A stretch of DNA of 34,937 nt, from positions 1 to 34,937 of the forward strand of contig JAPPGH010000036.1 of the NCBI GenBank assembly GCA_026914155.1, written 5' to 3'. Within the stretch, counting starts at the first letter, position 1. Every line of letters begins with the position of its first letter. Source of the DNA: Candidatus Palauibacter rhopaloidicola (GTDB lineage Bacteria; Gemmatimonadota; Gemmatimonadetes; Palauibacterales; Palauibacteraceae). The position numbers and the translations under genes were made by a program. Of the stretch, positions 7,583-16,001 are shown one piece after another. The notes under the pieces were generated by a model. That model was not told the DNA's origin and ran no database searches. It was given only the letters and a program-made list of their open reading frames with translations.

Positions 7583-8568
7583 CGCGCCAACTCTCCCACC
7601 CTTCGCACCAGCTCTCCGCCGCCGTCGACATCTTCCGCGAACTCGTCGTAGATGGCGCCGCTGGCGTCGCGAAAGCGCGCGCGGTCGGCCTCATTCACCT
7701 CGATGCCGGCTGCGCGCAGCTCTTCCAGCAGCTCGGCGTCCATGCGCGCCGAGGTCTCGTACACGAACTCCTGCATCTCGCGCGCGGTGTCCTCGAGAAT
7801 GGCGCGCACCTCCTCGGGCAGGCGCTGCCAGCGCGCTTCGCCCACGGTGACGAAAGCGGGCGTGTACACGTGTCCCGTGAGTGACAGGTACGACTGCACC
7901 TCGTGCAGCTTGGCCGAGGCGATCTGCGCCAGCGGGTTCTCCTGGCCGTCCATCACCCCGGTCTGGAGCGCGACGAAGACCTCGGCCAGGGGCATGGGCG
8001 TGGGATTGGCGCCGTAGGCCTGGAAGAGCTTCACCCGCCAGACCCCCCGCGGGGTGCGCAGCTTGATGCCCGCGAGGTCCTCCGGCCCCCGGATCGGGCG
8101 CTCGTTGTTGGTGATGTGCCGGAAGCCGTTCTCCCACAGCGCGAGGATGCGGTAGCCCTCGGCTTCGGCCAGCGGGGCCAGGTGATCCCAGAAGACATCC
8201 TCCTCGATGCGCTTCATGTGCTCCCGGTCCTGCACCAGGTACGGCATCTCGAAGAGGCCGAAACCGTCGATGACCGACGACATCACCGTCGATGGCAGCG
8301 ACATCTCCACGGTGCCCAGCTTGAGCTTCTGCAGCAGCACGTCGTCCCCGCCGAGCTGGCTCGATCCGTAGACGATGACGCGTCCGGCCTCGCCCAGCCG
8401 GTCGTTGGCGCGCTCGGCGAATTCGTTCGCGACGATGTCGTAGAGGGACTCGGGGGCACCCACGTGGCCGAGGCGGATCTCGACCGGGCCGGTGTCCTCG
8501 CCTGGGGCGCAGGCGGTCAGAGCGGAGACGGCGATCACAGCGGGCGCAAGAATGTGCTTCCGGGACAT
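7579..8568 (-). CDS. dctP: TRAP transporter solute-binding lipoprotein, DctP family
   Basis: A 329-residue protein. ATG at 8568 is chosen because GGAG lies seven bases upstream and it gives a clean lipoprotein signal ending in LTAC20; a longer frame from 8598 would overlap the upstream gene and bury the signal. DctP features include the YGSSQLGG segment near residue 67, the IKLRTPRGVWR segment near residue 170 containing the Arg that clamps the substrate carboxylate in this family, and PLAEVFVALQTGVMDGQENP near residue 192. Being a lipoprotein, it would be tethered in the periplasm. It follows the aminotransferase by 22 bases and almost certainly shares its transcript. Its partners dctQM lie 5.6 kb downstream on the same strand behind opposite-strand genes. 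Confidence 0.93.
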   Translation of the reverse strand: MSRKHILAPAVIAVSALTACAPGEDTGPVEIRLGHVGAPESLYDIVANEFAERANDRLGEAGRVIVYGSSQLGGDDVLLQKLKLGTVEMSLPSTVMSSVIDGFGLFEMPYLVQDREHMKRIEEDVFWDHLAPLAEAEGYRILALWENGFRHITNNERPIRGPEDLAGIKLRTPRGVWRVKLFQAYGANPTPMPLAEVFVALQTGVMDGQENPLAQIASAKLHEVQSYLSLTGHVYTPAFVTVGEARWQRLPEEVRAILEDTAREMQEFVYETSARMDAELLEELRAAGIEVNEADRARFRDASGAIYDEFAEDVDGGGELVRRVGELAR

Positions 8569-8590
8569 CGTTTTTCTCCAGCGTCTGATA

Positions 8591-9763
8591 TCAATCATGA
8601 GTCATCGCGAGATGGTCGAGAGCCGCATCCACGCCTCCGCGGCTGTGGGGCACCCGCGCCAGGCGCAGCCCCATCTCCACGCCAGCGAGCGTCCCGGCGA
8701 GGGTGAGTTCGTTCAGGTCTCCCAGATGGCCGATGCGGAAGACGCGCCCGTCCAGCTTGCCGAGTCCGGTGCCGAGGGACATGTCGAAGCGCTCCAGGAT
8801 GACCTTGCGCAGCGCGTTGGCATCGTGGTCATCGGGGAGCAGGACGGCGGTGAGCGAGTTGGAGTGCTCGCACGGGTTGGCGCTGTAGCACTCGAGCCCC
8901 CATGCGGCAACCGCCGCGCGGGTGGCTTCGGCGAAGCGCCGGTGGCGCGCAAACACATGGTCGAGCCCCTCCTCGGCGAGCATGGCGAGCGACTCGCGCA
9001 GGCCGAAGAGGAGCGTGGTTGCGGGGGTGTAGGGGAAGAAGCCGCTTGCGTTGGCGCCGAGCTGGTCGTTCCAGCTGAAGTAGGAGTGCGGCAGCGGGGT
9101 AGCCGGTCGTGAGGCGAGTGCCCGCTCGCTGGCGGCGGTGAACCCGAGGCCGGGCGGGAGCATGAGCCCCTTCTGCGAGCCCGTGACGGTCACGTCGACG
9201 CCCCATTCGTCGTGGCGGAAGTCGATGGACGCGAGCGAGGACACCGTGTCGACCATGAAGTACGCCGGATGGCCGACGGCGTCGATGGCGGCGCGGATGT
9301 CGGGGATGTTGGTGGTGACGCCGGTGGAGGTTTCGTTGTGCACGACCATGACCGCGCGGATGCGGCCGTTCGTGTCGCGGCGGAGCCTGTCCTCGACCAG
9401 TTGCGGTTCGACGCCCGCGCGCCAGTCGCCCGGAACCAGGTCTACGTCGAGCCCGAGACGGTCGGCGACCTCCGCCCACTTGCCGGCGAAGAAGCCGCGG
9501 TCGAAGGCAAGCACGCCATCCCCCGGGGCAAGCGTGTTCACGAGCGCCGCCTCCCACGCGCCGGTGGCCGAGGAGGGGAAGACGAACACGGTGCCGTCGG
9601 TCCTGAAGACCGGCTTCAGGTCCTCGAGCACGGCCAGGGTGAGTTCTGCGAACTCCGGGCCGCGGTGGTCGATGACCGCCCGGTCCATGGCGCGCCGGAC
9701 GCGCTCGGGTACGTTGGTGGGGCCGGGGAGCTGGAGAAAGTGCCGGCCGCTGCGTGTGTTCAT
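8591..9763 (-). CDS. Class V aminotransferase, serine/alanine--glyoxylate type
   Basis: A 390-residue PLP enzyme of the AGAT/SGAT group, which transfers an amino group from serine or alanine (sometimes aspartate) to glyoxylate. GRHFLQLPGPTNVP at the N-terminus and IDHRGPEF near residue 31 are signatures of the group. GSQKGLMLPPG holds the likely PLP-binding Lys198, with the VDTVSSLAS motif (the Asp that contacts the pyridine nitrogen) about 25 residues before it. Length is normal. The start ATG 9763 has GAGG five bases upstream. It heads the transcript with dctP and diverges from a FAD/iron-sulfur hydroxyacid dehydrogenase, suggesting glyoxylate or related 2-oxo-acid handling. Serine versus alanine as donor cannot be decided from sequence alone. 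Confidence 0.9.
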   Translation of the reverse strand: MNTRSGRHFLQLPGPTNVPERVRRAMDRAVIDHRGPEFAELTLAVLEDLKPVFRTDGTVFVFPSSATGAWEAALVNTLAPGDGVLAFDRGFFAGKWAEVADRLGLDVDLVPGDWRAGVEPQLVEDRLRRDTNGRIRAVMVVHNETSTGVTTNIPDIRAAIDAVGHPAYFMVDTVSSLASIDFRHDEWGVDVTVTGSQKGLMLPPGLGFTAASERALASRPATPLPHSYFSWNDQLGANASGFFPYTPATTLLFGLRESLAMLAEEGLDHVFARHRRFAEATRAAVAAWGLECYSANPCEHSNSLTAVLLPDDHDANALRKVILERFDMSLGTGLGKLDGRVFRIGHLGDLNELTLAGTLAGVEMGLRLARVPHSRGGVDAALDHLAMTHD

Positions 9764-9844
9764 GCGCTCCTCGGGTGACGTGGAGAGGGCCGCGGATTAG
9801 AATGCGGCGACCCCCGGCGGCGAACCCTGCAAGCTAATGAAGCG

Positions 9845-9923
9845 CGCCCATGCCTGACCACCGATCCGGCTGTCCTGGCCCCCGACCCGCCCAGCGCGGC
9901 TGCGGATCCGCCCATGCCTGACC
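9845..9923. repeat. 15-base direct repeat around the dehydrogenase start
   Basis: CGCCCATGCCTGACC occurs at 9845-9859 and at 9909-9923, 64 bases apart. Each copy contains an ATG in the same context. The downstream ATG (9914) starts the dehydrogenase. The upstream ATG (9850) opens a 23-codon frame in another phase whose TGA (9919-9921) falls just inside the dehydrogenase start. This may be a small duplication or a leader peptide; no strong ribosome-binding site precedes the first ATG. Confidence 0.5.
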
Positions 9924-12898
9924 GCCGGCCGAAGATCGGGGACCTCTCCCTCGCAGCCCGGCTGCGGCGCGAGCTGGAGGGTGAGGTGCTCTTCGATCCG
10001 GTAAGCCGCGGGCTCTACAGCACCGACGCCTCCATCTACCAGATCGAGCCGGTGGGGGTGGTGGTGCCGCGCACCGTGCAGGACGTGAAGACCGCGATCG
10101 AGATCGCCGTACACGAAGGGGTGCCGGTGCTGCCGCGGGGGGCGGGGACGTCGCAGGGCGGGCAGGCGGTGGGGCGGGCTCTGGTGATCGACACCAGCAA
10201 GCATCTGGGCGCCATCTCGCGCCTGGACAGGGAAGCGCGGACGGTACGGGTCGAGCCGGGCGTGGTGCTCGACGACCTGAACCGGTGGCTCGCGCCGCAC
10301 GGGCTCTTCTATCCTGTGGACGTGGCTACCGCCAGCCGAGCCACCTTGGGAGGAATGGCCGGTAACAACAGCTCCGGGGCCCGGTCCATCCGCTACGGCA
10401 TCATGGCCGACCGGGTGCGCGCCATCGACGCGGTGCTCGCGGACGGGAGCGAGCTTCATTTCGGGGAGATGCCTGAGGGATGGCTGGAGGATGGGCGGTC
10501 GCGCAACGAGTCGCCGGCGGCCGGCTTGCCGCAGGATGCTGCATCGGGAGCCGGGCGGTACGCGGGTAGGGAGGACGGGCGCGCGAACCGCTCGCTGGCG
10601 CGCCGCATGTGGGAGATCCGCTCGCGGGAGGCAGAGGAGCTGGAGCGTCGGGTCCCGAAGGTCCTCCGCCACGTTGCCGGCTACAACCTGCATCGCCTGA
10701 AGCGTCCCGGGCTGAACCTCGCGCCGCTGCTGGTGGGTTCGGAGGGAACGCTCGCATTCTTCACCTCGCTCGAGCTCGACCTGGCCCGCCTACCCCCGCA
10801 CCGCCTGCTGGGCATCTGCCGCTTTCCCGATCTGGAGACCGCGCTCGATGCCGTGCAGCACATCGTCACGCTCGACCCAACCGCCGTCGAGCTGATGGAC
10901 GACAACGTGCTCCGCCTGGCCTGCGCGAACCCCACCTTCCGCCCGGTGGTGGAGCGGGTCTTTCCCGGCGACCCAGGGGCGGTGCTGGTGGTGGAGTTCT
11001 CGGCCTTCGAGGAGCGGGCCGCGCACGAGGGGCTGAACCGGCTCGAAGAGATGATGGGCGACCTGGGCCATGGCGGCCCCATGCGGCGCGCGCTCACCCC
11101 GGCCGACCAGGCCCAGGTCTGGGGTGTGCGCAAGGCCGGCCTGAGCATCGTCATGTCGTCGCCCGGCGACGTGAAGCCGGTCTCCTTCATGGAGGACTGC
11201 GCCGTGCCGCTGCCGCGCCTGGCGGAGTTCGGGGCGCGGGTTAACAAAGCGTTCGGCCGGCACGGAGCCGACGGCACCTGGTACGCACACGCGTCGGTGG
11301 GGTGCCTGCACGTGCGTCCGTCCCTGAACCTCAAGCGGGCGCCCGACGTGGGCCGCATGCGCGCCATCGCCTCGGAGGTGCACGAGGTCGTGCTCGACCT
11401 GGGCGGATCGCACTCCGGCGAGCATGGTGACGGGCTGGTGCGCTCGGAGTTCATCGAGGGGCTGATGGGGCGGCGCATCGCCGCGGCATTCGAGGAGGTG
11501 AAACAGGCCTTCGACCCGCGCGGGGTCATGAATCCAGGCAAGATCGTCGATCCCCCGCGCATGGACGACCGCAGCCTCATGCGCTACCGGCCCGGCTACG
11601 CCCACCAGCCCTTCGAGACCACCCTCGACTGGAGCAGGTGGGGCGGGCTGGCCGGCGCCGCCGAGATGTGCAACAACAACGGCGCCTGCCGGAAGGCCGA
11701 TCCCGGGACCATGTGTCCCTCCTACCGCGTCACCGGCGACGAGAAGCACGTGACGCGCGGGCGCGCAAACGCCCTGCGGCTGGCGCTTACCGGGCAGCTC
11801 GGCCCCGACGCGATGCGCTCTCCGGAGATGAAGGAGGTGTTCGACCTGTGCATCGGCTGCAAAGCGTGCCGGCGCGAGTGCCCGGCGCGCGTGGACATGG
11901 CGCGCATGAAGGTCGAGTTCCTGCACCACTATCGGAAGAAGCATCCCGCCGGAGCGCGGGATCTCGCGCTTGCGCACCTGCCGCGGCTGGCGGCCCGCGG
12001 GGCACGCCTGGCGACTCTGATCAACGTCGGGGGCCGGAGCCGAGTGCTCCGGGGCGTGGGCGAGCGCTTCACCGGCATTGCACGGCAGCGCGAGTTGCCA
12101 AGGTGGGCCAGCAGGCCCTTCAGGAGTCCTCCGGCCCTCGGGGACAAGCCCGAGGTGGTGCTGCTGGTCGACACCTTCAGCCGTTACTTCGAACCGGAGA
12201 ACGCGCGCGCCGCGATGAGGGTGCTTGAGGCGGGGAAATATCGCGTCGAGGTGGCCGGGGCAGGGCTCGGTTCACGTCCTCTGTGCTGCGGGCGCACGTA
12301 CCTGAACGCGGGGCTGGTGGAGGAGGCTCGCACTGAGGCGAAGCGACTACTGGACGCGCTGTCGGAGGCGCGCGCCCGCGACGCGGCCATCGTAGGGCTG
12401 GAGCCCTCGTGCCTCCTCACGTTGCGCGACGAGATTCCGGCGATGCTCCCGGGCGCCGAATCCGAGCAGGTCGCCGAACGTGCCCTCCTGCTGGAGGAAC
12501 TCCTCGTCCGCGATGAGGAACGGGTTCGTCCGCGGCTCGATCTACAAAACCCGCGAGCGGATTCGGCCTTCATCCATGGGCACTGTCATCAGAAGGCCTT
12601 TGGCGTATTCGATGCCACGCCTGAGGTGCTGGGGTGGATCCCCGGACTCGAGCCCCAGGTCATCAAATCCGGCTGTTGCGGTATGGCAGGCTCATTCGGC
12701 TACGAAGCGGAACACTACGAGCTGTCGATGAAGATGGCGGAGCTGGATCTGCTGCCCGCCGTGCGTGCGGCGCCGGAAGACGCCCTGGTTGTCGCCGACG
12801 GCACCAGTTGCCGGAGCCAGATCGCGCACGGAAGTGGCCGCGAGGCCGTGCATGCGGCGGTGGTGCTGGCAGGGGCGTTGGGAGCGGCGAGCGGCTAA
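9914..12898 (+). CDS. FAD-linked oxidase fused to iron-sulfur CCG-domain protein (GlcD-GlcF / YdiJ-like 2-hydroxyacid dehydrogenase)
   Basis: A 994-residue fusion. Residues about 40-540 are a VAO-type FAD oxidase: PRGAGTSQGGQA near residue 74 binds FAD pyrophosphate, and SGEHGDGLVRSE near residue 500 is the conserved active-site strand. Two 4Fe-4S cysteine sets follow: C586/C592/C600 and C646-x2-C649-x2-C652-x3-C656. The C-terminal third has CCG-type motifs: C791-C792, HGHCHQK (888-894) and C921-C922-G. This layout is that of E. coli YdiJ (D-2-hydroxyglutarate dehydrogenase) and of glycolate/D-lactate oxidase subunits joined in one chain. It oxidises a D-2-hydroxyacid and passes electrons to quinone or cytochrome. 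Divergent from the glyoxylate aminotransferase, so glycolate, D-lactate or 2-hydroxyglutarate are the leading substrates; I cannot choose among them. Confidence 0.93.
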   Translation: MPDRRPKIGDLSLAARLRRELEGEVLFDPVSRGLYSTDASIYQIEPVGVVVPRTVQDVKTAIEIAVHEGVPVLPRGAGTSQGGQAVGRALVIDTSKHLGAISRLDREARTVRVEPGVVLDDLNRWLAPHGLFYPVDVATASRATLGGMAGNNSSGARSIRYGIMADRVRAIDAVLADGSELHFGEMPEGWLEDGRSRNESPAAGLPQDAASGAGRYAGREDGRANRSLARRMWEIRSREAEELERRVPKVLRHVAGYNLHRLKRPGLNLAPLLVGSEGTLAFFTSLELDLARLPPHRLLGICRFPDLETALDAVQHIVTLDPTAVELMDDNVLRLACANPTFRPVVERVFPGDPGAVLVVEFSAFEERAAHEGLNRLEEMMGDLGHGGPMRRALTPADQAQVWGVRKAGLSIVMSSPGDVKPVSFMEDCAVPLPRLAEFGARVNKAFGRHGADGTWYAHASVGCLHVRPSLNLKRAPDVGRMRAIASEVHEVVLDLGGSHSGEHGDGLVRSEFIEGLMGRRIAAAFEEVKQAFDPRGVMNPGKIVDPPRMDDRSLMRYRPGYAHQPFETTLDWSRWGGLAGAAEMCNNNGACRKADPGTMCPSYRVTGDEKHVTRGRANALRLALTGQLGPDAMRSPEMKEVFDLCIGCKACRRECPARVDMARMKVEFLHHYRKKHPAGARDLALAHLPRLAARGARLATLINVGGRSRVLRGVGERFTGIARQRELPRWASRPFRSPPALGDKPEVVLLVDTFSRYFEPENARAAMRVLEAGKYRVEVAGAGLGSRPLCCGRTYLNAGLVEEARTEAKRLLDALSEARARDAAIVGLEPSCLLTLRDEIPAMLPGAESEQVAERALLLEELLVRDEERVRPRLDLQNPRADSAFIHGHCHQKAFGVFDATPEVLGWIPGLEPQVIKSGCCGMAGSFGYEAEHYELSMKMAELDLLPAVRAAPEDALVVADGTSCRSQIAHGSGREAVHAAVVLAGALGAASG

Positions 12899-12920
12899 GG
12901 ACGCAGTATTCGGAGGCCCC

Positions 12921-15245
12921 TCACCACGCAAACGTCTGCGAGTACTTGAGCGAGATCGACCGGCCCGTCGAGAGCGGCGTCCGCGGGATCAGGTTGGCGT
13001 CGCGCTCGGTGTGCAGCCCTTCGTTGTAGACGATCCAGAGGTCGGTGCCCTCGCGGAAGTGATAGCGGATGCGAGAGTTGATGCTGGTCAGGTCGTCGAC
13101 CCCGTTGTACTGGGCGTAGGCGCTCACGGCGAAGTGCGTGTTGAGCGCCACCTCGAGCTTGAGCTGCGCGATGTGCGCGGTGGTGGCCATGTCGCGCTCT
13201 GAAAAGTCGATCCGATTCAGGGAATACACCGCCGCCATCTCCAGATAGCGGGACAGGTTCCAGACCGGACCGACCGACATGCTGACGCGGCTGCCGTCGT
13301 AGAAGCTTCCCGCTGACACGCTGTACCTGCCCCGGAAGCTGGCGGTGCGGCCGAGGTCGAGGTTCGCCTTCACCTCGTGGAACCAGTAATCGCCCGCCGG
13401 CACCACCACGTCGGCGATCGGGAAGGGGTCGCGCACGCTCTCGTACTGCGACTCCAGCCCCACATCCACGCGCCCGCCGCTTCTGAACTGGGCCTCGAGC
13501 CTGGGATTCACAAGCCGGGTCTCCGCGGTGCGGTCGGAGTTGCGGGTGAACTGCCGCGCGGTCAGCCTCACGCCCTGGGATCGGAACAACGTCTCGGGAT
13601 CATCCAGGAACTGCCCGTATGCCAGCTCGCCGCCGACGAAGTTGTAGGCCTTGCGGCGCTGGAACCCGAGGCCGGGGTTGTAGTCGGATCCCACCCGGAC
13701 GGCGTCGAACGAGTAGGTGAAGCCCACGTCGCGGCGCCGCTCCCAGCGCGCCCTCAGCAGTCCCGTCTCCAGGCCGCCCGCGTCCGCCGTCGCCTCGTCG
13801 AATGTCTGCGCCCACTGCAGGAGCGCGTATTCGTCGCCGGTCGGCCGCAGCGACGCGTCCAGCCCGTACGCGATGTTGTCGCCCCCGTAGCTCCCGAGCC
13901 GGCTGGTGACCATCGCGCCCACGTTGGAGTAGGAGTTCAGCACCTGCTGCCGCAGCCGCAGCACGCCCATATTCTCCGACGAACGCTCCCCGTGCGCCGC
14001 GGTCTGCATGTTCAGGAGCCCGTAGTCCGTGCCCCCGACGCGTCCCACCGCGCGCGCCCCCCCGTAGATCCTGACGATGTCGCCCGCGTCGAGTCCGATC
14101 TTCCTGCTGTAGAAGAGGCGGTTGAAAGGGCCGCCGGTATTGAAGTCGAAGGTCGCGGAGCGCTCCTGAAAGAACTGGCGTTTCTCCGGGACGAACAGCG
14201 CGAAGCGTTCGATGTTCACCTGGACGCTGTCCGCTTCCACCTGCGCAAAGTCCGTGTTCGCGGTGACGTTCAGCGAGAGATTCGACGTCGGGGCGTACCT
14301 GATGTCGAGCCCGACTTCCCGGGACCCTTCCCGATCGGTCTCCCAGGCGGACTCCGGGCCGCCGGGACCATCCACGAGCTGCGGCGTCTGGCGCACTCCG
14401 CCCAGCGCATAGGGCGTCACGTAGACGGGCGTGGACTGCTGCACGCCCCGCAGCAGGACGCGCTGCGCCTGCGAGGGCTTGGCGAAGGCGATCCCGCCCC
14501 AGCGCGGATCGATGTCCGGGAAGGTGTGGCGCTCGTTCTTGCGCGCGATGATCCGGTAGAAGATGAACCCCATCGTCACTTCGTCGCCCTCGACCTGGAA
14601 GCCGAGGGTGGCGAAGGGGATGCGGAACTCCGCGAACCAGCCCTCCTCGTTCTGGCTGGTGACGACGTCCCAGTACGAGTTCCAGTCCTCGTTCGACGGC
14701 ATCCCGGCGCGCGGCACGATCTGCGCGTCGTTGAAGACCGTGCGGTCGATGCGGTTTCCCGCGGGGTTGGTGACGAACCAGACGCCGGTCTCGAAGTCGT
14801 TATAGCTGTCGAAGATGACGGCGAGTCCGTCGTCGCCGCTGTAGCGGTCGCGGTAGAAGGTGTTGGTGCGGACGGCCTCCGGCTCGGAGTCGTAGAGCCG
14901 GCCGGACACGTAGACGTATTCGTCGTCGTGGGCGATCCGCACTTCGGTGGTCTCTGTGGGCGGCGCCCCGTAGGTGGGACTGAACACCGTCACGGGGAGA
15001 GGGTCCACGTCGTCCCACGCCGGCTCGTCCACGATGCCGTCCAGCTCGATGGGGCCGGTGATGCGGGGGATGAGGATGGGCGTGGTGCGCGCGTCATCCG
15101 CCGAAGGGCCCGGCTCGGACGTCGGGGTCTGGCCGTGAAGTGCCGACGGGACGAGCAGGGCCGCGAAAACCGCGGCAGCCAGGGATGTCGCGAAGGGGAG
15201 GCGGCGGGGCAGGGAGTGGCCGGCCCGCGTGCGAGAGATCGTCAT
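12921..15245 (-). CDS. DUF5916-type outer-membrane protein with N-terminal CBM9-like domain
   Basis: A 774-residue secreted protein. The N-terminal signal (hydrophobic core about residues 20-37, cleavage near ALHGQ) is followed by a CBM9-like domain (about residues 60-230). Its opening GPIELDGIVDEPAWDDVDP is diagnostic of the carbohydrate-binding family 9/DOMON-type fold found in DUF5916 proteins. The remainder alternates aromatic and polar residues like a beta-barrel and ends in an aromatic residue (SQTFAW), typical of outer-membrane insertion. The family is common in Bacteroidota and Gemmatimonadota; its function is not established. It converges tail to tail with the hydroxyacid dehydrogenase (22 bases) and is divergent from the ECF sigma gene across 249 bases in which I see no clear promoter. 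Confidence 0.87.
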   Translation of the reverse strand: MTISRTRAGHSLPRRLPFATSLAAAVFAALLVPSALHGQTPTSEPGPSADDARTTPILIPRITGPIELDGIVDEPAWDDVDPLPVTVFSPTYGAPPTETTEVRIAHDDEYVYVSGRLYDSEPEAVRTNTFYRDRYSGDDGLAVIFDSYNDFETGVWFVTNPAGNRIDRTVFNDAQIVPRAGMPSNEDWNSYWDVVTSQNEEGWFAEFRIPFATLGFQVEGDEVTMGFIFYRIIARKNERHTFPDIDPRWGGIAFAKPSQAQRVLLRGVQQSTPVYVTPYALGGVRQTPQLVDGPGGPESAWETDREGSREVGLDIRYAPTSNLSLNVTANTDFAQVEADSVQVNIERFALFVPEKRQFFQERSATFDFNTGGPFNRLFYSRKIGLDAGDIVRIYGGARAVGRVGGTDYGLLNMQTAAHGERSSENMGVLRLRQQVLNSYSNVGAMVTSRLGSYGGDNIAYGLDASLRPTGDEYALLQWAQTFDEATADAGGLETGLLRARWERRRDVGFTYSFDAVRVGSDYNPGLGFQRRKAYNFVGGELAYGQFLDDPETLFRSQGVRLTARQFTRNSDRTAETRLVNPRLEAQFRSGGRVDVGLESQYESVRDPFPIADVVVPAGDYWFHEVKANLDLGRTASFRGRYSVSAGSFYDGSRVSMSVGPVWNLSRYLEMAAVYSLNRIDFSERDMATTAHIAQLKLEVALNTHFAVSAYAQYNGVDDLTSINSRIRYHFREGTDLWIVYNEGLHTERDANLIPRTPLSTGRSISLKYSQTFAW

Positions 15246-15494
15246 CGTTTCCCGTCTCTTCCTCGTTCACCCAGCCCGTGTCAGACCTCTGCGTCCGCCC
15301 CGCGCGCATGCGCCCGGAGGTACCCCGGAACCGACCTCAACGCTCTACCCTCCAGGGGTTTTCCGCAAGCGGCCGGGGCACGGTGGCGGGCGAGCGCTGG
15401 TAGGAAGACGGGGAGCGGCGGGCTGCTCCGTCACATTTTCCACGTCCCGGTCGTTTCCTGGACGACAACACTCCATAACAGAGAGCGGGCTCGG

Positions 15495-16001
15495 GTGGAG
15501 CCAGAGGCCTTTCGCGACGTCTTCGACCAGTTGAAGCCGAAGCTGCTGCGTTACTGCACGTACCGGTGCGGAGATCCGGATGCGGCGGAGGACATCGTGC
15601 AGGAAGCGATGGTGCGGCTCTGGCGGCGGGACGCCGACACGCCTCCCGCCGATCCCGCGGCGTGGCTGTTCACGACTGCCCGGCACCTCATCCTCGATGG
15701 GGAAAAGGTGGCGGGCAACCGGCAGCGGCTGCTGGCCTCCAATCCAGTCCACGAAGCCCGGCCGGAGCAGGCGGACCGGACGCTGGAGCGCGAGCAGGAG
15801 CGGCAACGAGTACGGGAGGTGCTGGCAAGGATGCCTGAACGAAGCCGGGAGATCCTGATGCTCCGCTACTCGGGGTTCAGCTATCGCGAGATCGCCGGGA
15901 AGGTCGGCATTGCGCCCGGGTCGGTGGGCACGATGCTGGCCAGGGCCGAGCGCCGTTTTCTGGAGCTACTGCGACCGTCCGGGGAGGATTCGGCACGATG
16001 A
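15495..16001 (+). CDS. RNA polymerase sigma factor, ECF (sigma-70) family
   Basis: A 168-residue ECF sigma factor from GTG 15495. Region 2 (about residues 5-45) includes YRCGDPDAAEDIVQEAMVRL, the DPDxAEDxVQExF-type core-binding and -10 recognition helix. Region 4 (about 107-160) includes LARMPERSREILMLRYSGFS and the helix-turn-helix YREIAGKVGIAPGSVGTML, which reads the -35. A longer open frame runs upstream on this strand, but homology begins just after GTG 15495 and the upstream part is antisense to the DUF5916 gene. Its stop overlaps the next gene by ATGA, the usual sigma/anti-sigma coupling. It probably drives this operon or a distant envelope regulon. Confidence 0.92.
   Translation: MEPEAFRDVFDQLKPKLLRYCTYRCGDPDAAEDIVQEAMVRLWRRDADTPPADPAAWLFTTARHLILDGEKVAGNRQRLLASNPVHEARPEQADRTLEREQERQRVREVLARMPERSREILMLRYSGFSYREIAGKVGIAPGSVGTMLARAERRFLELLRPSGEDSAR

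Noticed and set aside
15449..15467. A short inverted repeat GTCGT...ACGAC upstream of the sigma gene, considered as an operator
   Set aside because: Five-base arms only, and no matching promoter elements nearby.
13377..15494. The open frame continuing upstream of the ECF sigma start
   Set aside because: It is antisense to the DUF5916 barrel gene; sigma homology begins only at GTG 15495.
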